From NCBI GenBank assembly GCA_947683425.1, contig CANTUQ010000070.1, forward strand, positions 8,387,501 to 8,451,500: DNA of 64,000 bases. The letters run 5' to 3'. Source of the DNA: Excoecaria cochinchinensis (taxonomy: Eukaryota; Streptophyta; Magnoliopsida; Malpighiales; Euphorbiaceae). The translations under genes were made by a program, and so were the position numbers. Under the pieces are notes generated by a model, which was not told the DNA's origin, did not search any database, and saw only the letters and a list, made by a program, of their open reading frames with translations. Every line of letters starts with the position of its first letter. Position 1 is the first letter of the stretch. Positions 21,801-31,865 of the stretch are shown here, in pieces.

Positions 21801-22842
21801 AAAGACTACTTCAGACCATTGTGTTTTTGTGCAAAAATTCTCTGATGATGATTTCATTATCCTTTAGCTTTATGTGGATGATATGCTGATTGTTGGCCAG
21901 AATGTTTCCAAAATTGACAATTTGAAGAAGCAGTTGAGTAAGTCTTTTGCTATGAAAGACTTGGGGCCAGCCAAGCAGATTCTTGGCATGAATATTATCA
22001 GAGATAGAGGCGCCAAGAAATTGTGGTTGTCACAGGAGAGGTACATTGAGAAAGTACTTCAGATATTTAATATGGACAAGGCTAAAGCAGTTAGTTGTCC
22101 TCTTGCTACTCACTTTAAGCTGAGTTCTGAACAAAGCCCTTCTACAGACAAAGAGAAGGAAGAGATGGATAAAGTTCCATATGCTTCAGCAGTTGGAAGT
22201 TTAATGTATGCCATGGTGTGTACACGGCCAGATATCGCTCATGTAGTTGGAGTTGTGAGTAGATTCCTTTCAAATCCTGGAAAGGAACATTGGACCGCAG
22301 TAAAATGGATTTTCAAGTATCTTCAAGGTACTTCCAAAATATGCTTATGTTTTGGAAATGAAAAGCCCGTGTTAGTTGGATACACAGATGCAGATATGGC
22401 TGGCGATGTGGATTCTAGAAAATCCACCTCAGGTTATCTGATTACTTTTGCAGGGGGAGCTGTATCATGGCAGTCAAAGTTACAAAAGTGTGTTGCCTTT
22501 TCTACTACTAAAGCAGAGTTTATAGCAGCAACGTAAGCTTGTAAAGAGTTGCTATGGATGAAAAAGTTCTTGAAAGAACTTGGTTTGCAGCAAGACAAAT
22601 ATCAGTTGTTCTGTGATAGTCAAAGTGTTATTCATCTTGGGAAGAATGCCTCCTTCCATTCGAGATCAAAACATATTGATGTGAGATATCATTGGATAAG
22701 GGATGTGTTGGAAAAGAAGCTGTTACAGCTTGAGAAGATCCATACAGAAGAAAATGGGTCAGACATGTTGACGAAAATTTTACCAAAACAGAATTTTGAG
22801 TATTGTCGGCTAGCTGCAGGATTAGTGGAGCCCTTCATGTAG
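18848..22842 (+). pseudogene. Copia gag-pol polyprotein, inactivated
   Basis: Domains in order: Gag from 18848; zinc knuckle near 19540 reading CHYCKKNGQIKKFY, in which the His and last Cys of CX2CX4HX4C are replaced; protease WVLDSGAT near 19725; WHRRLGHM pre-integrase; integrase with HSDLCGP, RTDNGGEY and NGLAERMN; reverse transcriptase with YVDDMLIVG near 21870; RNase H with YTDADMAGD near 22380; and a C-terminus ending in GLVEPFM. It resembles tobacco Tnt1 Pol. Inactivating changes: TAA at 20354, a frameshift near 21175, TAG at 21697, TGA at 21757, TAG at 21866 and TAA at 22534. Confidence 0.93.
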
Positions 22843-22858
22843 TCGGGTGGGGGAGATT
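22843..22858 (+). promoter_or_regulatory. Polypurine tract of copia element
   Basis: TCGGGTGGGGGAGATT immediately precedes the 3' LTR start TGTAGTGG. Confidence 0.88.
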
Positions 22859-23368
22859 TGTAGTGGTTGGACCCTCCAACATGAAGGGCCAACCCACATG
22901 CAAATAAAAAAAAAAAAAAAGAAAAAGTTGAAAAAAATTTGTGGTTTAAACTAAAGAAGACGTGGCCTTTAATTTGCTACTAGAGGAAGGTTTCTCATGC
23001 CTATAAATAGGCATTGAGTTTAGCCTTCAAAACACACCAAAGGGAAGAGAGCAAAGGCAAAGAGTTAGCCTCTTAATTGAGTGAGTTGAGAGAGAAATTC
23101 ATTTAGAAAAATATTGGGAATATTTTTCTAAAAGGGAAGTGACAAAATAGTGAGTTTGAGAAATACTTGTGTGCCACTATTTTGGTTTTATCTCAAATTA
23201 TTGTATTGTCTATCTCTCTTGTACTCATTAATTTTATTAGTGGAAGAAAAAATTTTCGGAGTTTGTCCCGTGGACGTAACCCAAATTAAAGGGTGAACCA
23301 CGTAAATTGCTGGTGTCATTATTTTTACTCTGCTAATTTTATTTTTAATTTATCCGCTGTGCCTAACA
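22859..23368 (+). repeat. 3' LTR of copia element
   Basis: Starts TGTAGTGGTTGGACCC, ends GTGCCTAACA, 510 bp. The main length difference from the 5' copy is a longer A-rich run near 22905-22925. Confidence 0.93.
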
Positions 23369-25039
23369 TTCTCATCCACCTTGATCTTCTTCCCGAGTAC
23401 GCTTTTAACAGGCAATTAAATAGAAACATTTGAACTTGTGAATTGCATAAAGTATTTGTTTTGCTGAGTTTTTGCTGTTGCAGTTGAATGAAGAGATTGC
23501 TGACATGATGTTTGCTCTGTTCACAGAATTTCTCTTCTTTTCGTTTTGCAGATTTCAAAAGCTTAGTTTGACCTTGTACAAAGTGTCCAAGAAAATGCTA
23601 GTTTACGTTCAAAAGTTGTCCATTCACCTGATAAATTGCAGGTACCTTGATTTAAATTGTTATGAGCAGCTTCTAGTTGAACTCTTGATTTCAATCGTTA
23701 TAATGAAATAAATTGTAGGATATGTGATTATGGGCTAGTTAGTTGAAACACTAATCCAAAATTAATAGTATAATTTTGAGCTGTTGTAATGCTATAATTG
23801 AAATAGGATGAGCTGCAAGCATAAATACTTTTTCCTGTCTATTACAGGAATTTTATATTGAGTTTATACATGGTGGTGCTTAGGAGAATTTTCTTTATTG
23901 CATTTCTTTTTTCAGTGCGTTAATGATAATTTCCAACTGTTTAGAGAAGAGAACAAAGATGAAATTTCAGATCAACAATGGAAGCTTTGAGGAAATGATA
24001 ACAAAGAAAATGTATTTGTGAATAAATAACGGTCTTTGGAGGAAAAAAAAGCAGTTTGGGAAGAGGCAAAGAATGCAGAAAGATCAGCAATGCAGTCCTT
24101 TCAGGAGAAGACTTCAATTTTAGAGGTTTATTCAAAGGTACTTTGTGATAATCTGCTCTTTTAGCTTCCACAATTATCTATTTACAGGTTGGCTGGTTTG
24201 ACAAAGTTTGCAAATAAGCTTTAACAATTATATCCTTTGTGCATATTCAGCTGAACCTTGTATATATTAGTAACGTACTGCCAAAATTTCTTGATTTCTT
24301 ATATGGATAGATGAGAAGAGACTTCTGGAATTATATTTACTTGCATTTGGTTAGGTTGTCTTTTGAAAATAAAGATATGAGTTTGATAATTAATAACATA
24401 AAAACTATTTGAAAATTAATAACATAAAAACTATCTTTGAATTTAATCTGCAATAGAAAAAAGTCATTGAATAAAGTTACAAGTAATTCAAGTCTGGGTT
24501 TGTATTTATGCATGTATACATACATGCATATGTATCTATATTTCTGCCAAAGAAATTTATGCAGGTGCATGTCCATGTCCCTCTAGATTTATGAGAGACA
24601 GCATTTTGTTGGTTGGTTGTTTAACATAATAATTTCATTCTTTGGACTTTTCCTAAATTCTGAATATTCAAGATGCATTGATATACAGTGATTACAAGAT
24701 TATAGAATTTTACTACAGAGGTAACCAAATCTATTACTTTATATGCTGCTTCTCAGACTTTCACGAAAATGTCAAAGCACTTGAATCAGATGCAGGCTAT
24801 ATATGAACAGGTCAGCTATCGTTCCTCCTCCATTCTCATTTTTCTTTCTTTAAATTCTTTTTATCGCTCTAACTTATCTGTTTGTTCGAACTATTACTTT
24901 TTGATTTCTAAGATTGTTTAGTTTGAAATGAATTTCTTCAGTAAATAGAACCTTATTATACTTTTGCAGTTTTGTGTAAGTTAGCATTGCCATTATTTGT
25001 CTAATTTAGCATTGCCATTATTTATTTTTTTATTAGATT

Positions 25040-25323
25040 TTTCAAATTACTGACGGAATAACGACGGAAAATTCTGTTGGTAAATATAAAAAATTCCCAA
25101 CATAATGGTAATTTCCATCAAGAATTTACCAACGGAATATTAAATTTCGTCAATAATTTTTCGACAGAATTTAACTTTCGTCGGGAAAATTGCTGACAGA
25201 AATTCATATTCCGTTGGGAAATTTGCCAACGGAACAACATTTCCGCTGGCAAAATTGCTTATGGTCAAAATGCCGACGGAAAATCCTGACTTTTCGTCGG
25301 AAAATCTTCAATTTCTTGTAGTG
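25040..25323 (+). repeat. Right subterminal repeats and terminus of CACTA-type element
   Basis: Repeated CCGACGGAA, CCAACGGAA and TTTCGTCGG motifs in both orientations lead to TTTCTTGTAGTG. On the reverse strand this resembles the CACTA end at 63256-63550. Confidence 0.75.
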
Positions 25324-26056
25324 AAACTTGGGATGCAGGTCCTCAACCTTTTATTACGCTTTTATGGTGTGACAATATTAGTGTTATATATCTTTGTTCT
25401 AATCTAGTTTATCATGCCAGAACTAATCATGTGAAATTGGACTATCATTTCATTCTAATCTCCGGTGTAGCGTTTGGTTTCGACTGGAAATGTCAAGTGT
25501 TGCTTTATTTATATTAGCTTGATAATGTGAATTTCATTAAAAAAAAAACTTTTTTTTAAAGAAAGCCATGGATTGAGTTCATAATTTTTATATGCATGCT
25601 TATGTCCCATATTTCTTGGTTATTATTTAATTGACAGTAGAATAAAAAAGTGCTTTTTTTTTAAGAATTGTAGAATAAAAAATAGGGGTGGGCAAAACCG
25701 ATCCGAAAATTGCATTTGGATATGGTTATTAGGGTTATTTAGGTCGAGTCGGGTTATAGAATAAGGATTATTTTGGGTTGGGTTGGATCAGGAGAAAAAA
25801 TCCAGACCCAGCAACATCATTTTTTTTGCACAAGATCTAGGTTTGAAAAGGCAGCAGAGATCCTTTTTTTTCACAAGATCTGGGTTTGAAAAGGAAGCAG
25901 AGATTTAGATTTTATTTTTTTTTGCATGAGATCTGTGATAGAATATATTTTTCTTCTTCTTTTTTTCTTTCATTTAGTGTTGAGGTTCCTGAAAAAGTTG
26001 TCTTTTTTTTGCTAGTGAATTGGCTGTGTGGTTTTTCTGTGACTGTTTTAAGAATC
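25324..26056. other. Spacer between two CACTA-type elements
   Basis: AT-rich sequence. At 25685 TAGGGGTGGGCAAAACCGAT with following GGTTATT/GGGTTGGGTT phrases resembles one end of a short hAT-like repeat, but no partner end was found. Two near copies of CAAGATCTGGGTTTGAAAAGG lie at about 25840 and 25875. Confidence 0.4.
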
Positions 26057-26430
26057 CACTACAAAAAAAATGTGTATTTAGCAACTAAATTTAGCGGCTG
26101 AAAAAATTTAGTCGCTAATTTGCGACTGGTTTGCGACTGGTTTGCGACTGCATATGGATTTAGTCGTGAAAACATAATTTGTGAATTAGAATACCTGCAC
26201 GAAGTAGCCGCGCCTTTTTTGCAACAAAATTAGCGACTGTAAAGTTTAGTCGCTAAATTGTAGCGATTAAAGTTTAGTTGCTAATAAATATTTCTAAAAT
26301 TGGGACTAAATAGCGACTAAATTTTATGTCGTTAAAAGTATATTTAGCGACTGAATTATATTGTCGGTAAAGGAGTAGTTGTTTATATAATAAATTAGCG
26401 ACTAACATGATTTAGTCGCTAAATTACGAT
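26057..26430 (+). repeat. Left terminus and subterminal repeats of second CACTA element
   Basis: At least ten copies of a core TTTAGTCGCTAA or its complement, spaced 20-60 bp, beginning right after CACTACAAAAAAA. Motif family differs from the other two CACTA ends in the window. Confidence 0.75.
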
Positions 26431-28191
26431 TTAGGTACATATTGAATATAACCTAAACCCCTAAATTTTCTATCTCTTTAAAAATGCAGACATGCAAAAT
26501 GACAGTTCCCCAAATCTCCTCAATCCCCCGCTACCGGTCTCGCCACCCGTTATCGCCGGCAGTGTAATCGGCGATAGCAACTCCGGTTGCTTCTACAGTG
26601 TGAGAGGTAAGTGAAATACTGCTAAAACTCTACTAATTTCGGTGGCCGATGCTTAAAACTTGATCTGGAGTTGGGTGACTTGTTAATGTATAATTTTTCT
26701 TCTTTGTTGAGGTTTCTAGCTAGAGTGGACAGGCGAAAGGATGAGGAAGGAGAACGGAGCCTATTTTCTGCCATCAGATCCAACTCCGGCGAAGTTAAAC
26801 GAACAAAGAAGGTATGTTCCAGTTCAATACATGTAGATTTTGTTAAGTTTGAAGACGTTATTGTGAATCTATGTGTTTTATTCCCTCTATTTTGACATTT
26901 TCTTTATTAGATCTGTTGCTTATGATGGATAGGCTTCTTTTTTATCTTATATTTCACTAAGGAATGAATGTTCTTGTTTAGCTTTTGTTTTGAATTCTGA
27001 TAATTAGTTGTGTTCTTCCAATGATAGTGTTTAAAAGCGCCTACTTTTCTTTCTTCACAAAGATGTATACAGTTTGATTGCATTGTGTATAGAGACATGC
27101 TTTGTTTTGTAAACAGGGGACATACGGATGCAATGTAAAAGCCTGTTGGCTTGGTTTTAGTTTTCGTCCTTCTCTTATTGTCTTTGTTCATTTTAGTTAA
27201 CATATTTTGAGTTTCAAAGAAAAATGTATATATATATTTCACTATCTACAAACATTAATATTTGGTAGAGTGAAGATAGAAATGGATTCATGTTGGTCTA
27301 GAGTAGAAGATAGAGTAGTATAAAGTTTACATAGGATTCAGTTCTATAAAATACAGTAGCAGGTACACAAGTGATAAGCAACATATCTTATGAATAAAAT
27401 ATACTAGGTCCAATTAGATGCAATTTATCTGCATACAGGGAGATAATTCCCTTGGGTGGATAGAAATGAATAGGATGTTCTTAGAGAATGCAGAAGATGA
27501 CTGTGATTTTAGTAAATGTTGTTTGTCTTTGCTGTAGCTAGCAGCTGCCTCCTCCCTACGCGAACATTCAGATTTTGGACCCTTTTTCTTTTAATTTTTC
27601 CAAACTTACTACTAATCATTCTATTTCTTTATTTTTGTCCTCTTCTATTCTCCTGCTACTTGGGTTTCTTTCCTCATAAATTATTTCATTTAACATAAAT
27701 ATTTATATGTCCATTCAGTTGCCATGGAAACAGGGAACAAGTGTTAACGAACTTAAGAAAAAAGACTATTACTGTTGCCTTTAGTTTGTCTGCACCGTCT
27801 GTCTTCAGCTGCCTTTAGTTTTTGATCAGTCTATTAAAAATGATGATTTGAAATTAAGTCTATTACTATTGTGATTTTTCTGAACTATCAGACTTTTTTA
27901 TTTTTTATTTTTTTAAAGTTTTGGATCATGGTAGGTGTGATGCTCATGGCATTCTAGGATCTGATTTCATAAGCATCATAATAAAAATAAAAATTTTGAA
28001 CTTTCCTCGAGTTGCATTTTGTTTTGTCCGTGAGCTGACAGGTCGCATTTACAGCATCAATTAAGCCTGTTCTCTAATTTTATGTCTCCTTCATGTTTGA
28101 ATTTTATTTCTTTCCTTGTATAAATAATTGTATTTCCTCTAATATTCTTTGTCTGCTAATCCTATCCTTTCATACTGGGGGTTTCTAATAG
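26431..28191 (+). other. Intron-like AT-rich region inside the CACTA element
   Basis: The region starts with a GC-richer block (26510-26610, ending GTGAGAG before GTAAGTG) that looks like an untranslated exon. A second exon-like block (26712-26811) encodes RKDEEGERSLFSAIRSNS and ends AAG before GTATGT. I do not recognise it; it may be a host-gene piece or the element's own leader. The remainder holds no coding signal I can support. Confidence 0.35.
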
Positions 28192-28272
28192 GTGGCTGAG
28201 TCATAACTGGCAAAATTTGTGGAAGACGTTATTGTCCCTCCTCGAATGGTAGACATAATTGTGGATGGAGAG
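28192..28272 (+). pseudogene. VPS52: Single VPS52 exon, captured
   Basis: An 81-bp segment between an AG acceptor (28190-28191) and a GT donor (28273) encodes 27 codons. They read VAES, a TAA stop, then LAKFVEDVIVPPR and MVDIIVDGE. This matches the conserved N-terminal part of plant VPS52, a subunit of the GARP tethering complex at the trans-Golgi network. The stop replaces a lysine codon, an A-to-T change. No neighbouring VPS52 exon was found on either side, so it is an isolated fragment within the second CACTA element. Identification is from recalled family sequence; the splice borders fit exactly in phase. Confidence 0.75.
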
Positions 28273-28679
28273 GTATCTCTGATTTTTATTTATTCATTTA
28301 CATGAAGGAAATGTGATTGTTTTATCATTTAGTTGTTTCTCGTTTTCCTTCCAAGAAATCTTGTCCACTGCATTTTTGTGGGTGTGCTATGCTTTGTATG
28401 TTGCTGTTTTAAGACTCTGGAGAAAGAATAGCTTTTTCAAAAGCAAGCATTTCTTTAGGAATAATACTGAGCATTATTTTTGACTTTAATGTTCCAGTAG
28501 GCTTTGATTGATTGGCTGACATGGCAGTGTATGAACATATTAGCCACTATTCTCTTTCTCTTTTTTTTTTTTTTTTTGCCCTCATTTTGGCTCTTAAATG
28601 CTTAACTACATCTTCACTTACAATCTTGTTATCTCATCAGCTTTCATGAATGGTGTGGACAAAGATATTAAGGGGCTGT
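28273..28679. other. Intron-like sequence after the VPS52 exon
   Basis: AT-rich with a long T-run near 28560. The last part contains AGGGGCTGT, the target for the solo LTR. No coding signal. Confidence 0.4.
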
Positions 28680-30301
28680 TGTTGGGTTTCGTCGGAATTA
28701 AATCACATTAAACGCAGCGGAAAATTCGAAACCCGAAACAGGATCCAAGTATTTTCGATTGATTCAAAAAGGAAGAGATTGAATTACTAACCTTTAGAAC
28801 GAAATAACTCCTTTGAATGCGAACTGAAGACGCTGCCTTTACGCGAACGTCCTCTATCGGTATCCACACGCACGAACAAAAGATCAGAAATCGCAGGGGT
28901 GCTAGCTCCCTTGAATGCGAATGGATTTTCTTTACTTTCTTTCTCAAAGAATAACGATGGCTGTGTTTTCTTTTCTTTCTTTCTAAATAGAGAAAACTGG
29001 CTCTGTTTCTTTTCTTTCGTTTTTTAAGGAAGAAAGATTGCCGCCACACTAATCCCTGTTATTCTTAATAACGTGATTAGTGTTTTATTTAGGGTTAAAC
29101 TCCTTTACTACATATATCCCATATATAATTGTATATATATTTCAAATCTTTTTCCTCTTAGGAAAAGATAAATAATGATATTATCTCTTAATTCAAAATT
29201 AAGATATAATATATATATATATATACATATATTTATATATATATATTTATTTATTTATTTATTATTCTAAATAATAAGAAATAATATATTAATACATATT
29301 ATTATCTCATATTCAAAATAAGAGATATTTATATGTATAAATATATATATATAAATATGTAATTTCGAAATTAAATATAAATACCTATATTTATATTTTA
29401 TTCCGAAATAACCCAATAAAATCCATTCTGTTCATTTTGCTCTTGGTGTGTGACCCAATAGGTTTATATTATGTTGGCAGTGGACCTAATCCCATAAAAG
29501 CCCACAAGTCATAATTGGTCTCTAGCAAGACATTATGACTACCCAAATAATATAAATATCGTTAGTCCGATTTTAACCTTGCAATAGAACATGTTATTAT
29601 CCTTTTGTCACACGATATCTTGTTCGAACATAAGTCATGGTCCATGTCAAACTTAAATTGTTCAAACATATAATTTCTCGATCACCAAGTAGACTGATAA
29701 ATTCAAATGACATTGATCACACTATCAATTCATTTGAGCACGGCCATGCATTTTACAGTCCTACTTATCGAGGGGCCCAATAGATATCTCTCTCATAAGA
29801 GAGGGACAAATTCCATCTTGATTATTGACTTTCCTCCGCATAATTCTCATTATGTCCGATCATAAACTTTATAATTATCCGATTAAAGATAACGTTTGAT
29901 TATGTCAAAACATAATGATCCTTATGTAGGAAACTATGATAACCTCAGGTCAAGGATTCAATAATATATCTATTATAAGAACACTTATGACATTAACCCA
30001 TGAAGTGATCTTATAGTGGGTCTATCCAGTACTTTGTTCTCTAGCAAGTACATATAGATTTGATTTATATCAACATATATAATCATCCCATGATTATCAA
30101 TGCAAATCTATACTAGTCTTAATTATCTTTATGCCCTTTATTGATAAATGACTAGGGACAACATGAATAACGTTGTTATTCATAAACATTACAATAATGT
30201 AACATGCCAATAATATCAATACGAAGAAAACCATTATATAAATGAAAAAGTAATGATTACATCAAGGTCCAAATGCTTGGCCTAGGGCATAACCACTAAC
30301 A
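28680..30301 (-). mobile_element. Solo LTR of a copia-type element
   Basis: A 1622-bp LTR with ends TGTTGG and CTAACA (plus strand) is flanked by a perfect 5-bp duplication GCTGT at 28675-28679 and 30302-30306. On the minus strand it starts TGTTAGTGGTTATGCCCTAG, a common plant copia LTR start. No internal domain accompanies it, so it probably arose by LTR-LTR recombination. It contains several AT tracts (29210-29260, 29340-29360). Removing it joins AGGGGCTGTTTGGATGGGC, a plausible end of an older DNA element. Confidence 0.85.
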
Positions 30302-30644
30302 GCTGTTTGGATGGGCTTTTGGAAAGCCGAAAATGGCTAAATTTTCAAAAGGGCTTCCACTTATTAGAAGTATTTTTTGAATAAGCCACTGCATCTTGGC
30401 TTCTCATAGAAGTGCTTTCCTGAAAAACAATTGAAGCTATTTTCCCTTTTAATGATTTTTTTTAAAATTCTAGATTTATCCTAATATGTGTATATAAGAA
30501 ATTAAAAATTCCATCTGTAACCCATTTTAATTATTTCTTAAATTTCTTATCATTTTTCACCCGTGTTTCAATTTCTTTTTCAAAATAAATAATCAATATG
30601 TTTTGCACATGACACTTGTTTCATCTCATAAACATAAAAAAAAA
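30302..30644. other. Remnant of an older repeat at the solo-LTR target
   Basis: With the sequence left of the solo LTR it reads GGGGCTGTTTGGATGGGCTT, followed by AAGCC/GGCTT repeats. This is a style seen at ends of plant hAT or Mutator MITEs. The other end was not found. Confidence 0.3.
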
Positions 30645-30918
30645 AAAATGGATCCCTTTTCGATCCACTTTAAGTGCTCACTTTTACTTTAACACAGAAA
30701 TTAAGGAAATAATTAGAAAATCTTGATCTTAAAAAAAGTATTAGCAATTGAACCATTTAATTTTTATATGATCAAAATTAAAAATATCACTCTATTTAAT
30801 GTAGTGATGTATAATAAATAGGGGTACTCATAATTTTTTTCCTTAAATTCCTAAAATGACATTAAAGTGGGACAAAATAAAATAGTGAAAGTAAATACTT
30901 AAAGTGGGATGGAGGGAG
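30645..30918. mobile_element. Stowaway-like (Tc1/mariner) MITE
   Basis: The right end is GGGATGGAGGGAG followed by TA, the complement of the CTCCCTCCATCCC Stowaway terminus. The left end GGATCCCTTTTCGATCCACTT is a diverged counterpart; both inner parts contain CCACTTTAAGT or ACTTAAAGTGGG. About 275 bp with no coding capacity. Confidence 0.65.
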
Positions 30919-31865
30919 TATTCAATATTTTGATAATCTTACAAAATCGTTTCACTTTTTTATTTATTTATTTTAATTAATTTACATTTTTTTTAACCTT
31001 ATAATTAACTTGTTAAATGCTTAGCGTATTCCATTTTAAAGTTCTTTTGCAAACACAAATATAAATTATTATTTTTTAATTTATGAATATGACCCTTATT
31101 AAATTACTATTTAGACTTGCACATACTAACAATTATTTTTGTTTACTTTGCAAGCCAATGAGATAAGCGCCCCAAGAGTGACCCTTGTTTGATCAAGTTA
31201 TCTTACGGATCTGCACAACCCTCTTCAGTTCCTTGTTCTAGTGCTTCAGTTTGTATACAGATCTTCATCTTGTTCCAGGTAAACTTTTTTATTTTGATTT
31301 CTTTTATAAAAAAATGATGATTTATGCCAAATATACAAGTAGATGCTGTAATTTTTATGTGCAAGTACAAGTAGATCTTGTGTTCCTTTGCAACATACAA
31401 CTTAATTCATTTTGTTAGTAGATAGTAAAGAAATAATAGATAGATGTGGCGCACTTGCTGATTGCCATCGAATAAAAACAATCCATATATGGGAACACAT
31501 AACAGTGCCTTCATCTATCATATTTCAAATCTAATTAACATTTGAACATTCAATTTTGTACCAAACAATTATTCTTACCACTTACATATATATATGAGAT
31601 CGATTGTGATATATTCCTAGCATTTATAGTATGATATCAATTTGATTTGCATTATGGTATTCATGATAAAATTCTGTTGAAATACAGATATATATGAAAG
31701 GCTCTCTTCTTCATTAACATGATAATTTGGTATTTAAGCTTCAAATCTTGCTTAATCTAACTCAATGAGAATAGCGACCGCTACTAGGCTCTCCTCTTCT
31801 GTATTCTGCTGAGACTAAACTTTTGATTTTTTCTTATTTTGTTAAAATCGTAAAATTTAGGTTAA
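30919..31865. other. AT-rich sequence, no gene seen
   Basis: Precedes the TNP2 region. A short block ending TTCCAG before GTAAAC at 31278 looks like an exon border but its translation was not recognised. It could be part of a non-coding leader of the transposase gene. Confidence 0.35.

Larger units (their letters stand above)
18155..23368 (+). mobile_element. Tnt1/Tork-like Ty1/copia retrotransposon
   Basis: Complete but inactive copia element: 5' LTR 18155-18655, primer site, one gag-pol region, polypurine tract, and 3' LTR 22859-23368. It is flanked by a perfect 5-bp duplication TTCTC (18150-18154 and 23369-23373). It sits inside a NUF2 exon fragment, which reads through when the element and one TTCTC are removed. 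The LTRs differ by roughly a dozen substitutions plus A-run length, so insertion is not recent. Confidence 0.93.
18095..24810 (+). pseudogene. NUF2: NUF2 kinetochore gene fragments, broken
   Basis: Pieces match plant NUF2, the NDC80-complex subunit that links kinetochores to microtubules. An N-terminal exon piece reads DSDLKNPSPDFVLDLYDRL (18095-18151) and is cut by the copia insertion; it resumes at 23374 and runs to about 23409. LNEEIAD follows an AG at 23484. Exon 23552-23641 reads ISKA, a TAG stop, then FDLVQSVQENASLRSK; exon 24033-24137 includes EEAKNAERSAMQSFQEKT; exon 24757-24810 reads TFTKMSKHLNQMQAIYEQ. The last three end at GT donors, and their introns remain, so capture was at DNA level. 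Most of the gene between the N-terminal piece and the coiled-coil exons is missing, as are the start, the rest of the C-terminus and an open frame. The identification rests on recalled family sequence and in-phase exon borders. Confidence 0.8.
17540..25323 (+). mobile_element. Non-autonomous CACTA-type element carrying NUF2 pieces
   Basis: The left end CACTACAAGAAAA (17540) and right end TTTCTTGTAGTG (ending 25323) are CACTA inverted termini sharing 12 bp, CACTACAAGAAA. Both are flanked by AAA, the 3-bp duplication size of this superfamily. Each end has a subterminal block of short GACGGAA-type repeats, but the two blocks are of different families (GCGACGGAA left, CCGACGGAA right). The interior has no transposase. 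It carries a C/T-rich GC-high leader (17830-18070), exon and intron pieces of NUF2, and a later copia insertion. Without the copia (plus one TSD copy) it would be about 2.6 kb. That the two ends belong to one element is an inference from order and the AAA flanks; AAA is weak evidence in AT-rich DNA. Confidence 0.55.

Noticed and set aside
28708..29049. 113-codon minus-strand frame as a gene
   Set aside because: It lies inside the solo LTR and is Lys/Arg/Ser-rich without similarity.
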